Positions 7,787-17,874 are shown, counted from the first letter of the stretch. The stretch: 64,000 nt of DNA from Flavobacteriales bacterium (GCA_020635695.1 JACJZH010000010.1:97219-161218); one strand, 5' to 3'. Translations and numbers: made by a program. Notes: generated by a model not told the origin, from the sequence alone.

Positions 7787-9916
7787 ATGAAAGTCTTCGA
7801 TGCCAAACACATCAAGAACATCGTCCTCCTCGGCAGCCACGGCTGCGGCAAGACCACGCTGGCCGAGACCATGCTCTTCGAGGCCGGGCTCATCAACAGA
7901 CGGGGACGTGTGGAGGAAGGCAACACCGTGAGCGACTTCCACCCCATCGAACATGAACGGGGAAGTTCCGTGCACCTCAGCTGCCTGCACACCGAGTGGC
8001 GCAACTACAAGATCAACATCATCGACACGCCGGGTCTGGACGACCTCGTGGGCGAGACCATCCCCGCCCTGCGCGTGGCCGATACCTGTGTGCTGCTGCT
8101 GAACGCCCACCATGGCGTGGAAGTGGGCAGCGACCTGATCTGGGGACGCATGCAGCACTATGACCGGCCGGTGATCATCGGGGTGAACCAGCTGGACCAT
8201 CCGCATGCCGACTTCGACAGCACCGTGGCGCAGGCGAAGGACCATTTCGGCGGAGCGGTGACCGTGATGCAGTACCCCGTGGAACAAGGCGAGGGCTTCC
8301 ACCGCATCATCGACCTGCTGAAGATGCGCATGTACGTGTTCAAGGACGACGGGGGCAAGCCGGAAAAGGAGCCCATCCCCGAAAGCGAGAAGGAACGCGC
8401 CGAGGCCCTGCACAAGGAACTGGTGGAGAAGGCCGCGGAGAACGACGAGGCGCTGATGGAGAAGTACTTCGAGCAGGGCGAGCTCACCGAGGACGAGATG
8501 CGGCAGGGCCTGAAGCTGGGCATGATGGCGCGCACCTGCTTCCCGGTGTTCTGCCTGAGCGCACTTCGCAACATGGGAAGCGGCCGCCTGATGGGCTTCA
8601 TCGACAACGTGGCTCCCAGTGCGCTGGAGATGCCCCCCGCCCCCCTGGTGGACGGCGGCGAGCTGCCCTGCCAGGCCGAAGGACCTGCGGTGCTCTTCAC
8701 CTTCAAGACCATCAACGAACCCCGCACCGGCTGGATCAGCCTGTTCAAGGTGATGAGCGGTGAGGTGACCGAGGGCATGGAACTGGTGAACGACAACACC
8801 GGCGCCACCGAACGCATCGGCCAGCTGTTCATCGTGGACGGCAAGGAACGCAGGCACGTGGACCGCCTCGCTGCCGGGGACATCGGCGGCACCCTGAAGC
8901 TGAAGGACACCGCCACCGCCCACACCCTGCACACCCCCGGGCAGGCCATCAAGTTGAAGCCCATCGCCTTCCCCGAGCCGCGCATCCGGGTCACCGTGAA
9001 GGCCGCCGACACCCGCCAGGAGGAGAAGCTGCACCAGGCCCTGCTCGACATCCATCGCGAGGACCCCACCGTGGTGCTGGGGTTCAACCGGGAGACCGGC
9101 GAACAGGTGCTCGGCGGACAGGGCGAACTGCACCTGAACCTGGTGAAGTGGCGGCTGGAGCACGAACAGAAGCTGGAGCCGGTGTTCGGTTCCCCGAAGG
9201 TGCCTTACCGCGAGACCATCCGCCGTTCCGCCGAGGCCAGCTACCGGCACAAGAAGCAGACCGGCGGTGCCGGCCAGTTCGCCGAGGTGCACCTGCGCAT
9301 TGAACCCTGGTCGGAGGGCATGCCCGCCCCGGAGGGCGTGAACGTGCGGGGAATGGACGAGCACGACCTGACCACCGGCGGAAAATTGGTCTTCTGCAAC
9401 GCCATCGTGGGCGGCGTCATCGACAACAAGTTCCTGCCCAGCATCCTGAAAGGCATCATGGAGAAGATGGAGCGCGGTCCCCTCACCGGCTCACCGGCAC
9501 GCGACATCCGGGTCACGGTGTACGACGGCAAGATGCACACGGTGGACAGCAACGATGTGAGCTTCAAGATCGCAGGCACCATGGCCTTCAAGGATGCCTT
9601 CGCCCAGGCCGACCCCCAGCTGATGGAACCCGTGCAGGAGATCGAGGTGCGCGTGCCCGAGGACCTGATGGGCGATGTGATGACCGACCTCCAGGGACGG
9701 CGGAGCATCATCATGGGCATCGAGGGGCAGGGCCGCTTCCAGGTGATCAAGGCCCACACCCCGCTGGCCGAACTGGACCGCTACAGCACCACCCTGCGTA
9801 GCCTCACCCAGGGCCGCGGCACCTACTCGGAGCGGTTCCACGCCTACCAACCCGTACCCGGCGACCTTCAGGCCCGCCTGGTGAACGGGCACCGGGAGGA
9901 GGAGGCCGTCGCCTAG
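7787..9916 (+). CDS. Elongation factor G-like GTPase (EF-G paralogue, FusA2 type)
   Basis: The start is placed at ATG 7787 (MKVFDAKHIKNIVLLG), giving 709 residues, the usual EF-G length. The domains follow the EF-G order: GTPase domain (about 1-270), beta-barrel domain II, then domains III to V ending in the RNA-mimicking C-terminal part. G1 is GSHGCGKTTL, G3 is DTPGLDD, and G4 is NQLD instead of the canonical NKxD. The canonical EF-G sequence GHVDAGKTT is therefore altered. This matches the diverged EF-G-like paralogues common in Bacteroidota rather than the main fusA in the str operon; no rpsL, rpsG or tuf is adjacent. It ends in a 4-bp convergent overlap (CTAG) with the DoxX gene. Its specific ribosomal role is unknown. 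Confidence 0.88.
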   Translation: MKVFDAKHIKNIVLLGSHGCGKTTLAETMLFEAGLINRRGRVEEGNTVSDFHPIEHERGSSVHLSCLHTEWRNYKINIIDTPGLDDLVGETIPALRVADTCVLLLNAHHGVEVGSDLIWGRMQHYDRPVIIGVNQLDHPHADFDSTVAQAKDHFGGAVTVMQYPVEQGEGFHRIIDLLKMRMYVFKDDGGKPEKEPIPESEKERAEALHKELVEKAAENDEALMEKYFEQGELTEDEMRQGLKLGMMARTCFPVFCLSALRNMGSGRLMGFIDNVAPSALEMPPAPLVDGGELPCQAEGPAVLFTFKTINEPRTGWISLFKVMSGEVTEGMELVNDNTGATERIGQLFIVDGKERRHVDRLAAGDIGGTLKLKDTATAHTLHTPGQAIKLKPIAFPEPRIRVTVKAADTRQEEKLHQALLDIHREDPTVVLGFNRETGEQVLGGQGELHLNLVKWRLEHEQKLEPVFGSPKVPYRETIRRSAEASYRHKKQTGGAGQFAEVHLRIEPWSEGMPAPEGVNVRGMDEHDLTTGGKLVFCNAIVGGVIDNKFLPSILKGIMEKMERGPLTGSPARDIRVTVYDGKMHTVDSNDVSFKIAGTMAFKDAFAQADPQLMEPVQEIEVRVPEDLMGDVMTDLQGRRSIIMGIEGQGRFQVIKAHTPLAELDRYSTTLRSLTQGRGTYSERFHAYQPVPGDLQARLVNGHREEEAVA

Positions 9917-10317
9917 CGGAAGCTGATCCGGTCCACCGCGAAACGACCGGCGCCGGCCAGCAGCACCGCCACGTACATCACGAGGTAGGCCAGGGACATC
10001 TCCTGCTTGCCAAAGGGATCGTCGCCGTGCACGATGAAGGCCGCCACGCCCATGCCGATGATCAGCGGGACCGCGGCCAGCCTGGTCCATAGGCCGAGCG
10101 CGACAAGGAGCGCACAAAGCGTTTCGGCGAACACGATCAGTGCCAGGCTCAACGTGGTGCCCAGTCCGATGGGGTCGGCGAAGGTCTCCATGCGGTCCCC
10201 GAAGCCCTGCAGCTTGGGCCACCCGTGTTGAATGAGCATGGTCCCGCCGGCAAAAAGGCGCAGCAACAGCAGGCCCAGGTCGCGGGCCAGGGGTTCGGAG
10301 GTCAGGAGGCGGGACAT
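9913..10317 (-). CDS. DoxX family integral membrane protein
   Basis: Start ATG 10317 (MSRLLTSEPLARDLGLLLLR) gives 134 residues. An open upstream extension to 10491 lacks family character. Four membrane segments are visible, with the DoxX hallmarks LLLRLFAGGTMLIQHGWPKL in the first and FAETLCALLVALGLWTRLAA in the central pair. DoxX proteins are small four-helix membrane proteins tied variously to terminal oxidases or thiol/redox homeostasis; no specific role can be assigned here. The gene converges on the EF-G paralogue with a 4-bp overlap and diverges from the TPR gene at 10440. A promoter-like TTCG-20 bp-TATGTTCG precedes it. Confidence 0.85.
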   Translation of the reverse strand: MSRLLTSEPLARDLGLLLLRLFAGGTMLIQHGWPKLQGFGDRMETFADPIGLGTTLSLALIVFAETLCALLVALGLWTRLAAVPLIIGMGVAAFIVHGDDPFGKQEMSLAYLVMYVAVLLAGAGRFAVDRISFR

Positions 10318-10333
10318 GGGGCGTGCTTTGCCG

Positions 10334-10365
10334 CGAACATAGGCTTCGTCCGGTGTCCCGGCGAA
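10334..10365 (-). promoter_or_regulatory. Putative promoter of the DoxX gene
   Basis: Read on the minus strand, TTCG is followed after 20 bp by TATGTTCG (plus coordinates 10334-10341). The -7-like element ends 16 nt before the DoxX ATG at 10317. Confidence 0.38.
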
Positions 10366-10439
10366 TGGCCCGTGCATCAGTTCTTCACAGTCCGGGTGGT
10401 AGTGAAACCTTGGCGGATGGACTCCGTTCAAGGACCCGC

Positions 10440-11156
10440 ATGAACCGCTTCGCGCACACGTTGTCCGCCCTGGCGATCTGTTCGTTGGCATTCGGACAGC
10501 AGGCCGACCGGTCCTTCCGGGAAGGACTGCTCAGCTTGCGGAACGAGGACCACCGGACCGCCATCGCGCATTTCACCAACGCCGTGGCCGACCAGCCCAA
10601 GCATGCGAAGGCCTGGTACTACCGGGGTGTGAGCAGGGTGGTGATCGGTGACCATACCGGTGCCGTTCACGACCTGGACCGTGCCCTGTTGCTCGACCCT
10701 TCCGATGCCAACGCCCTGCTGCGGCGTGCGGAGGTATACCTGAAGGCCAACCGCTATGCCGATGCCCGCAGGGACCTGGACCAGCTGCTTCAACAGCATC
10801 CCTGGGGGCCCATCGCCGAGCACGGCCTGTTCACGCAGGGGCAGGTGGGCATTGCCGAAGGCGACTATGAAGCGGCCAGGAACAGCTACGACCGATTGCT
10901 GGAAATGGCACCCAAGGACCCCAAGGCCTGGTACGACCGCGGCATCGCCCGGGGGCATCTGGGTGATCATGACGGCGCCATCATGGACCTGACCCAGGCC
11001 ATCGCGCTGGACCCCGACCTGGACAAGGCGTACGGCAGCCGGGCCGTGGAGTTGATCCACCAGGACCGGACCGAGGAGGCCTGCACCGACCTGCACAAGG
11101 CCCGCGAGCTCGGCGACGGGTCGGTGGACGAACTGCTCATCATCTACTGCTACTAG
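10440..11156 (+). CDS. Secreted/periplasmic TPR repeat protein
   Basis: Start ATG 10440 (MNRFAHTLSALAICSLAFGQ) gives 238 residues with a cleavable signal peptide of about 20. The mature part is built of tetratricopeptide repeats; recognisable units include KAWYYRGVSRVVIGDHTGAV, NALLRRAEVYLKANRYADAR, KAWYDRGIARGHLGDHDGAI and KAYGSRAVELIHQDRTEEAC. The C-terminus (ARELGDGSVDELLIIYCY) is the standard ending of Bacteroidota TPR proteins. TPR domains are protein-protein scaffolds, so location (periplasm or exported) is better supported than function. A GC-rich hairpin lies just downstream. Confidence 0.8.
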   Translation: MNRFAHTLSALAICSLAFGQQADRSFREGLLSLRNEDHRTAIAHFTNAVADQPKHAKAWYYRGVSRVVIGDHTGAVHDLDRALLLDPSDANALLRRAEVYLKANRYADARRDLDQLLQQHPWGPIAEHGLFTQGQVGIAEGDYEAARNSYDRLLEMAPKDPKAWYDRGIARGHLGDHDGAIMDLTQAIALDPDLDKAYGSRAVELIHQDRTEEACTDLHKARELGDGSVDELLIIYCY

Positions 11157-11186
11157 AACGCGTTCCTTTGCCGTTCGAAGCGCGGG

Positions 11187-11210
11187 GGGGCTCCAATCAG
11201 GGGCCCCTTC
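11187..11210 (+). terminator. GC-rich hairpin after the TPR gene
   Basis: GGGGCTCC (11187-11194) and GGGGCCCC (11200-11207) can pair over 8 bp (one G-U) with loop AATCA, followed by TTC. The T tract is weak. It lies 30 bp past the TPR stop and 80 bp before the protease gene. Confidence 0.45.
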
Positions 11211-11291
11211 GCCATTTCCACCCGTCCGCCACAGGCCGTCACCTGCCCACATGGCCCGCAGCTATCTTCACGCTTCCTTAACCTGCGAACC

Positions 11292-13865
11292 ATGAAGCGA
11301 ACGCTGCGAACGAACGCCCTTTTGCTCTCCCTGATGCTGACCATGCCCCTGCTGGCCGCATCAGGCAAGAAGGACAAGAAGGGCCCCGAGGAGAAGAAGA
11401 AGACCGAAGGCATCAAGGACCTGGGCGAGGTCACGAAGAAGTGCTCCGCCCGCGCGGGGCTTTTCACCCTGTACCAGGACACCGCCAACGGCGAGCTGTA
11501 CATCCTGGTGAAGAAGTCCCAGCTGGACCAGGACTTCCTCCACTTCAGCCAGGTGGCCGATGGCGTGGTGGATGCCGGGGCCTTTCGCGGTGGATACGGT
11601 GACTCGCGCATCTTCCGGTTCGAGCGTTACTTCGATCGCGTCGAGGTCCGGCTGAAGAACACCCGTTACCAGTTCGACCCGGAAAGCCCGCTGAGCAAGG
11701 CCAGCAGTGCCAACATCAACGAACCCGTGGTGGTGGCCGAGAAGATCGCCGCCGCCAACAAGGCGCAGGACTCCCTCCTGGTGCGGGCCGAGTCGCTGTT
11801 CCTGGACGAAGGCTTCGAGCAGCTGAAGTGGCCGGCACCCAAGGGCGCCGAGGACTGGTGGTTCGACCTGGGCAAGCTGGACAAGGAGCGCAGCAAGGTG
11901 CTCGACATCCGGAACTATCCGATGAACACGGACGTGGTGAGCGAATACGTCTGGACGAACAGCTACCCCAGGAACCGGGGCAGCGAGGCCGTCACCGACC
12001 CGCGCAGCGTGGCGATCCGCATGCACCACAGCCTGATCCAACTGCCTGATGATGGGTTCGAGCCGCGCCTGGACGATCCCCGGATCGGGTACTTCACCAC
12101 GCAGCGGGACGACATGACCACCACGGAGACCATCCCCTGGCGCGACGTGATCCACCGCTGGGACCTCCGGAAGAAGGACCCCTCGGCGAAGATCAGCGAG
12201 CCCGTGGAGCCCATCGTCTGGTGGATCGAGAACACCACGCCCCGTGAACTGCGCCAAACGATCCGTGAGGGTGCCGAGGCCTGGAACATCGCCTTTGAAC
12301 AGGCCGGCTTCCGCAATGCCGTGGTGGTGAAGGAGCAGCCTGACACGGCCAGCTGGGACGCAGGCGACATCCGCTACAACGTGCTGCGCTGGACCAGCAG
12401 CCCCGACCCGCCCTTCGGTGGCTACGGTCCCAGCTTCGTGGACCCACGCACGGGCCAGATCCTGGGTGCCGACGTGATGCTCGAGTACATCTTCATCACC
12501 AACCGCCTGCGGGAGATGGAGCTGTTCCAGACCGCCGCCCTCGGCTACCTGGCCATGGACGAGGCCGAACTGGAGCGCAGCCGCGATCAGTGCCTGTTCG
12601 CCAACGACCTGCAACTCCAGATGCTCTATGGGCGCGAGGTGCTGCAGGCCCTCTCCCTGGGCGAGGCCCAGGAGGAACGGTTCATGCAGGAAGCCCTGCG
12701 CGACCTGGTCCTGCATGAGGTGGGCCACACCCTGGGCCTGAACCACAACATGAAGGCCAGCAGCATCCACACCCCGGAAGAGCTGCGCGATCGGGCATTG
12801 ACCGAACGCACCGGCCTGACCGGAAGCGTCATGGACTACAGCCCCACGAACCTTCCCTGGGAGGAAGGCGATGAGGTCCAGTACTTCCACAGCACGCCTG
12901 GCCCCTACGACGTCTGGGCCATCCGCTACGGTTATACGGAGGTGGCCGGCGGGGAACAGGCCGAGGCCGTGGTGCTGGACGGCATCCTGGACGAAAGCAC
13001 CCGCCCGGAGCACCGCTTCGGGAATGATGCCGACGACATGCGTTCTCCCGGCCGGGGCATCGACCCCCGGGTGAACATCTTCGACATGAGCTCGGACCCC
13101 GTGGAGCACGGCCTTCGCACGATCGCCACCTGCGAAAAGGCCCTGGGTACGGTGAAGGAGCGGTACGGCTCGGGCGACCGCAGTTACCAGGAGCTCCTGC
13201 GCAGTTACCTGGTGCTCACCGGACGCATGATCGGGGCCTGCAACGTGATGACCCGGCAGATCGGGGGCATCTACGAGGACCGCAGCTTCGCCGACCAGGA
13301 CAGTGAGGTACCGCCGTTCGTACCCGTTCCCAAGGAGACCCAGAAGAAGGCGATGAAGGCCCTGGCCGAGCATGCCTTCGCACCGGACGCCTTCCGGGTG
13401 GGCACCAGTCTCTACCCCTACCTGCAGCGGCAGCGCCGGGGGTACGACCACTGGCGGTACAACGACGACCCCTACCTCCATGACCGGGTGATCGGAGCGC
13501 AACGCATGATGCTGGTGCATCTGCTGCACCCCAACACGCTGCGCCGCCTGGTGGATGCCTCCGAGTACGGGAACACCTATGCGCTGGCGGAGATGATGAC
13601 CGACCTCACGGACGCCATCTTCGCCGCCGACCGCGCAGGATCGGTGAACACCTACCGCCAGAACCTGCAGCAGGCCTATGTGGAGATGCTGACCGAGGTG
13701 GCCTCCGGCAAGCGCGGCCATCGCGAGCACGCCCAGAGCATGGCCGTGTACGAACTGGACCGGGTACGCAAGGGACTGGCCCTCACCAGCGGCGACACCG
13801 GCACCAAGGCGCACCGCACGGCCCTGAAGCTGAAGATCGACCGCGCCCTGAGCACGGAAGGCTGA
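11292..13865 (+). CDS. Zinc-dependent metalloprotease (metzincin type, DUF5117/DUF5118/DUF4953 architecture)
   Basis: An 857-residue protein with an N-terminal signal peptide (MKRTLRTNALLLSLMLTMPLLAASG). The catalytic motif HEVGHTLGLNH runs from H475 to H485, with H475, H479 and H485 as zinc ligands and E476 as general base. A downstream SVMDYSP supplies the Met-turn expected of metzincins. The N-terminal region fits the DUF5118/DUF5117 modules and the C-terminal region DUF4953, an arrangement found in large secreted Bacteroidota and Proteobacteria proteases. No T9SS domain is visible at the C-terminus, so it is probably periplasmic or membrane-associated. Physiological substrates are not known. 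Confidence 0.87.
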   Translation: MKRTLRTNALLLSLMLTMPLLAASGKKDKKGPEEKKKTEGIKDLGEVTKKCSARAGLFTLYQDTANGELYILVKKSQLDQDFLHFSQVADGVVDAGAFRGGYGDSRIFRFERYFDRVEVRLKNTRYQFDPESPLSKASSANINEPVVVAEKIAAANKAQDSLLVRAESLFLDEGFEQLKWPAPKGAEDWWFDLGKLDKERSKVLDIRNYPMNTDVVSEYVWTNSYPRNRGSEAVTDPRSVAIRMHHSLIQLPDDGFEPRLDDPRIGYFTTQRDDMTTTETIPWRDVIHRWDLRKKDPSAKISEPVEPIVWWIENTTPRELRQTIREGAEAWNIAFEQAGFRNAVVVKEQPDTASWDAGDIRYNVLRWTSSPDPPFGGYGPSFVDPRTGQILGADVMLEYIFITNRLREMELFQTAALGYLAMDEAELERSRDQCLFANDLQLQMLYGREVLQALSLGEAQEERFMQEALRDLVLHEVGHTLGLNHNMKASSIHTPEELRDRALTERTGLTGSVMDYSPTNLPWEEGDEVQYFHSTPGPYDVWAIRYGYTEVAGGEQAEAVVLDGILDESTRPEHRFGNDADDMRSPGRGIDPRVNIFDMSSDPVEHGLRTIATCEKALGTVKERYGSGDRSYQELLRSYLVLTGRMIGACNVMTRQIGGIYEDRSFADQDSEVPPFVPVPKETQKKAMKALAEHAFAPDAFRVGTSLYPYLQRQRRGYDHWRYNDDPYLHDRVIGAQRMMLVHLLHPNTLRRLVDASEYGNTYALAEMMTDLTDAIFAADRAGSVNTYRQNLQQAYVEMLTEVASGKRGHREHAQSMAVYELDRVRKGLALTSGDTGTKAHRTALKLKIDRALSTEG

Positions 13866-13878
13866 TCCGGACGGAACG

Positions 13879-15195
13879 ATGGAGAAGCGGCGTGGGGCGA
13901 CCTGCGCCGCTTTTCTTTGCGGGGTGCGAAGACCGGCCTCCCCCACTCCTGCGCAGGCCCTGCTGTTCTGCGCTCTGGTCCTGTTGGTCCAGGTCATCCT
14001 CGCCACGGGCACCATCAACGACCTGGACCTGTTCCTGGCGGCCGGTGCCGACCTGTTGAACGGAGGGCGGGTCTATCGGGACCTTTACAACGAAGCCTAC
14101 TCCTACTTCTACGGACCTGTGTTCGCCTTGCTGCTGCGCCCCCTGGCCTGGCTGCCGGACTGGTGGGGCGAGTTGATGTGGGGCCTGTCGGGCGTGGCAT
14201 TCCTCGCGCGCAGCCTCGTGCTCCTGGGGCGGTGGAACCAGGCTGCCCAGCTCGATCGGTCCCAGCTGGCGGTCTCCATCATCGCCGTCGTGGTCTTCGC
14301 TTTTCAGCCCATCCGGGACAACCTGAACGCCGGGCAGACCTCCTTCCTGTTGCTGTGGACCATGCTGGAGGCCATCGCCCTCGCTGAACGCGGGAAGTGG
14401 TTTGGGGCCGCCTTGTTGCTGGCCTTCGGCACGGACATCAAGCTGCTGCCGTTGGCGGTTTGGGCCTACCTGCTGTATCGCGGGCATTGGCGCACCGCCG
14501 CGCTGGCACCGGTGTTGTTGGTCGTCCTGTCCTGGGGCCTGCCCGCCCTGATCTTCGGGCCGGAACGCAGCACGGAACTGTTGAACGACCGGGTGGCGTT
14601 GATCGATCCCGGCGATCCACGCCACGTCCTGGACGAAGAGGAACCCGACTTCCTTTCCATCGGGGCCGTGCTCAGTGCCTACCTGAGCGCCGAGGGAGGC
14701 AACAGGTTCACGCTGGACCTTCCGAGACAGGTCATGGACCTTCCGCTTTCGACCATGCTGATCCTGATCCCGGTCGCCCGCCTGGTACTGGCCTCGTCGC
14801 TCCTGTTCGTGCTGGGCTGGCCACCGTTCCGGGCACGTTCCACGGAGCGCCTGGCAGGCAGGGAACTCGCCTGGTTGTTCGCACTGATCCCCCTGGTCTT
14901 TCCGCATCAGCAGACCTACTCCCTGCTCTATGCCCTGCCTGCAGTCGTCCACCTCGCGGTCCGTTGGTGGGCTCCGGACGGCATCCTGCGGAACGGGTGG
15001 GCACAAGCCTTGTTGCTCCTTGCCTACGCCTGCCTCAACGCGCACCTCTGGCTCGGGCATTTCGGGCCGGTGTACGACCACTACAAGCTGCCGGTGCTGG
15101 GCCTGGTGGCCCTGGGCGTGCTGGTGGCCCTGGACGAGCCTGGTACCAGGATGGCCGGGCCCACCGGGGAACGCCCCTCTGCGTCAGGCGCATAG
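13879..15195 (+). CDS. GT-C/GT87-like integral membrane glycosyltransferase (DUF2029 type)
   Basis: A 438-residue, very hydrophobic protein with roughly ten membrane segments. After the first membrane helix come an acidic luminal loop (NDLDLFLAAGADLLNGGRVYRDLYNE) and YFYGPVFALLLRPLAWLP, typical of GT87 alpha-mannosyltransferase-like enzymes, which use polyprenyl-phosphate-mannose. The start is uncertain: the first 25 residues are arginine-rich, and an internal start near the first hydrophobic helix is possible. It follows the protease gene by 13 bp and may be cotranscribed, or share a promoter within the end of that gene. It resembles in type, not in close sequence, the GT-C at the left window edge. 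Confidence 0.72.
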   Translation: MEKRRGATCAAFLCGVRRPASPTPAQALLFCALVLLVQVILATGTINDLDLFLAAGADLLNGGRVYRDLYNEAYSYFYGPVFALLLRPLAWLPDWWGELMWGLSGVAFLARSLVLLGRWNQAAQLDRSQLAVSIIAVVVFAFQPIRDNLNAGQTSFLLLWTMLEAIALAERGKWFGAALLLAFGTDIKLLPLAVWAYLLYRGHWRTAALAPVLLVVLSWGLPALIFGPERSTELLNDRVALIDPGDPRHVLDEEEPDFLSIGAVLSAYLSAEGGNRFTLDLPRQVMDLPLSTMLILIPVARLVLASSLLFVLGWPPFRARSTERLAGRELAWLFALIPLVFPHQQTYSLLYALPAVVHLAVRWWAPDGILRNGWAQALLLLAYACLNAHLWLGHFGPVYDHYKLPVLGLVALGVLVALDEPGTRMAGPTGERPSASGA

Positions 15196-15233
15196 CCCCC
15201 TGCCCGACACACGCTCCGTGCCTGTCAAAGTCG

Positions 15234-15241
15234 TACATTTG
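15234..15241 (+). promoter_or_regulatory. -7-like element upstream of thrS
   Basis: TACATTTG matches the Bacteroidota TAnnTTTG -7 consensus exactly and lies 45 bp before the thrS ATG. No convincing -33 element was found at the expected distance. Confidence 0.35.
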
Positions 15242-15286
15242 CCGCCCCGTTCGCACGCCCTTTGTACCGGTGGCGGGCGCTGAAGC

Positions 15287-17230
15287 ATGAAGATCGACGT
15301 CAAACTCCCCGATGGCAGTGTCCGTTCCTACGAACAGGGCGTGACCGCCATGGACGTGGCCCGCGACATCAGCGAGGGCCTGGCCCGCAACGTGCTGGCC
15401 GCCAAGGTGAACGGTCAGGTGTGGGACGCGGGTCGGGTGCTGCCCGGCGATTGCGACCTGCAGCTGCTCACCTGGAACGACGGCGAGGGGAAGAGCACGT
15501 TCTGGCACAGCAGCGCACACCTGCTGGCCGAGGCGCTGGAGGAGCTTTATCCCGGGGTCAAGTTCGGCATCGGTCCCCCGATCGAGAACGGGTTCTATTA
15601 CGACGTGGACCTGGGCGACCGCACCCTGAGCGAGCATGAGTTCCCGGCCATCGAGAAGAAGATGCTGGAGCTGGCCCGAAGGAAGGAGGTCTTCGAGCGT
15701 CGGGAAGTGCCCAAGGAGGAGGCCATCGCCTACTATCGGGAGAAGGGGGACGAGTACAAGCTGGAGCTGATCGACGAGCTGAAGGACGGTGAGATCACCT
15801 TCTACAAGCAAGGCGAATTCACCGACCTGTGCCGCGGTCCGCACATCCCGGACACCGGCTTCATCAAGGCCGCCAAGGTGCTGAGCGTGGCAGGGGCCTA
15901 CTGGCGTGGCGACGAGACGCGCAAGCAGCTCACCCGCCTGTACGGCATCACCTTCCCCAAGCAGAAGGAGCTGGACGAGCACCTGCACCTGCTGGAGGAG
16001 GCCAAGAAGCGGGACCACCGCAAGCTGGGCAAGGAACTGGACCTCTTCACCTTCAGTGAGCGCGTGGGCCAGGGGCTCCCGTTGTGGCTGCCCAAGGGTA
16101 CCGCACTGCGCGAGCGGCTGGTGAACTTCATGAAGGCCGCCCAGGAACGCGACGGCTACGAGCAGGTCGTGAGCCCGCACATCGGCAGCAAGCAGCTGTA
16201 CGAGACCAGCGGCCATTGGGAGAAGTACGGCAAGGACAGCTTCAAGCCGATCAACACCCCGCACGAGGGCGAGGAGTTCCTGCTGAAGCCCATGAACTGC
16301 CCGCACCACTGCGAGATCTTCGCCAGCCGGCCGCGGAGCTACAAGGACCTGCCCCTGCGCCTGGCCGAGTTCGGCACGGTGTACCGCTACGAGCAGAGCG
16401 GCGAACTGCATGGACTCACCCGCGTGCGCGGTTTCACGCAGGACGACGCCCACCTGTTCTGCCGGCCCGACCAGGTGAAGGAGGAGTTCAAGAAGGTCAT
16501 CGACCTGGTGCTCAAGGTGTTGAAGGCCCTCGACCTGAACGACTTCGAAGCCCAGATCAGCCTGCGCGACCAGGTGGACCGGAGCAAGTACATCGGCTCC
16601 GACGAGAACTGGGAGAAGGCTGAGCAGGCCATCATCGAAGCCGCCGCGGAAAAGGGGCTGAAGACGGTGGTGGAATACGGCGAGGCCGCCTTCTACGGCC
16701 CCAAGCTGGACTTCATGGTGCGGGACGCCCTGCGCCGGAAGTGGCAGCTGGGCACCATCCAGGTGGACTACAACCTGCCGGAGCGTTTTGAACTGGAGTA
16801 CGTCGGGAGCGACAACCAGAAGCACCGTCCGGTCATGATCCACCGGGCACCCTTCGGAAGTCTGGAGCGCTTCGTGGCCGTGATCATCGAGCACCACGGC
16901 GGGCGCTTCCCGCTATGGCTCACGCCGGAGCAGGCCATCGTGCTCCCGATCAGCGACAAGTTCGTGGACGATGCCCGCCGGGTGGCGGATTCGCTGAAGA
17001 ACCACGATATTCGCGCCTCCGTTGACGAACGGAACGAGAAGATCGGCCGCAAGATCCGCGATGCGGAGCTCGCCAAGGTCCCGTTCATGCTCATCATCGG
17101 GGAAAAGGAGGCCTCCACGGGGACGGTCTCCGTGCGTGAACACGGCCAGGGCGACCTGGGCGGCATGACGGCCGAGGCCTTCGCCCGGCTGGTGAACGAA
17201 CGCGCGGAGGCCCAGCTGCAGGGGCTTTGA
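15287..17230 (+). CDS. thrS: Threonyl-tRNA synthetase
   Basis: The 647-residue protein has the full ThrRS layout: an N-terminal TGS domain ([18 protein letters not shown]), a second additional/editing domain with [18 protein letters not shown] and a class II catalytic core. The core has NCPHHCEIF (zinc site cysteine and histidine), motif 2 around [18 protein letters not shown] and motif 3 around [13 protein letters not shown]-terminal anticodon-binding domain follows ([18 protein letters not shown]). It charges tRNA-Thr in the cytoplasm. It heads the thrS-infC-rpmI-rplT cluster, a gene order widely conserved in bacteria. Confidence 0.97.
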   Translation: MKIDVKLPDGSVRSYEQGVTAMDVARDISEGLARNVLAAKVNGQVWDAGRVLPGDCDLQLLTWNDGEGKSTFWHSSAHLLAEALEELYPGVKFGIGPPIENGFYYDVDLGDRTLSEHEFPAIEKKMLELARRKEVFERREVPKEEAIAYYREKGDEYKLELIDELKDGEITFYKQGEFTDLCRGPHIPDTGFIKAAKVLSVAGAYWRGDETRKQLTRLYGITFPKQKELDEHLHLLEEAKKRDHRKLGKELDLFTFSERVGQGLPLWLPKGTALRERLVNFMKAAQERDGYEQVVSPHIGSKQLYETSGHWEKYGKDSFKPINTPHEGEEFLLKPMNCPHHCEIFASRPRSYKDLPLRLAEFGTVYRYEQSGELHGLTRVRGFTQDDAHLFCRPDQVKEEFKKVIDLVLKVLKALDLNDFEAQISLRDQVDRSKYIGSDENWEKAEQAIIEAAAEKGLKTVVEYGEAAFYGPKLDFMVRDALRRKWQLGTIQVDYNLPERFELEYVGSDNQKHRPVMIHRAPFGSLERFVAVIIEHHGGRFPLWLTPEQAIVLPISDKFVDDARRVADSLKNHDIRASVDERNEKIGRKIRDAELAKVPFMLIIGEKEASTGTVSVREHGQGDLGGMTAEAFARLVNERAEAQLQGL

Positions 17231-17272
17231 ACGACGTAGAACAGGACCTGAAAGGAACCGAAAACAGCGCAT

Positions 17273-17854
17273 TTGAGAAGGAAACCTTCATTCCCGAGAC
17301 GACCAGGCGGACGCGGACGTCCTCCCCGCCGCTTCATCAAGGAAGACCCGCACCGGATCAACGACCGGATCCGCGGACTTGATGAGGTGCGTGTGGTGGG
17401 CGAGAACGTCGAACAGGGCATCTATTCCGTGGAGGACGCACGGGCCATGGCCGAGGACCTCGGTCTTGACCTCGTGGAGATCAGTCCCTCCGCCGACCCG
17501 CCCGTCTGCCGCATCATCGACTACAAGAAGTTCCTCTACGAGCAGAAGAAGAAGCAGAAGGAGCTGAAGGCGAAGCAGCAGACGGTGGAGATGAAGGAGA
17601 TCCGCTTCGGCCCCAACACGGACGAGCACGATCTGAACTTCAAGCTCAAGCACGCCCGCAAGTTCCTGGAGGAAGGTCACAAGGTGAAGGCCTTCGTGTT
17701 CTTCCGCGGCCGTACCATCGTGTTCAAGGAGCGGGGCGAGATCCTGCTGCTCAAGTTCGCCCAGGAACTGGAGGACGTGGGCATCGTGGAGAGCATGCCC
17801 AAGCTCGAAGGCAAACGCATGATCATGTTCATCGTGCCCAAGAAGAAGAAATAA
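17273..17854 (+). CDS. infC: Translation initiation factor IF-3 with a TTG start
   Basis: About 193 residues. The N-domain ([20 protein letters not shown]), the linker and the C-domain ([20 protein letters not shown], then [17 protein letters not shown], ending [11 protein letters not shown]) all match IF-3. The frame has no ATG before the conserved region. The only plausible start is TTG at 17273, since an in-frame stop lies at 17249-17251. A non-AUG start for infC is well known (AUU in E. coli) and is tied to autoregulation, because IF-3 itself discriminates against such starts. Here the codon is UUG. The gene lies 42 bp after thrS and 20 bp before rpmI. Confidence 0.95.
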   Translation: MRRKPSFPRRPGGRGRPPRRFIKEDPHRINDRIRGLDEVRVVGENVEQGIYSVEDARAMAEDLGLDLVEISPSADPPVCRIIDYKKFLYEQKKKQKELKAKQQTVEMKEIRFGPNTDEHDLNFKLKHARKFLEEGHKVKAFVFFRGRTIVFKERGEILLLKFAQELEDVGIVESMPKLEGKRMIMFIVPKKKK

Positions 17855-17874
17855 CCACCCAACGCAGAGAGGCC

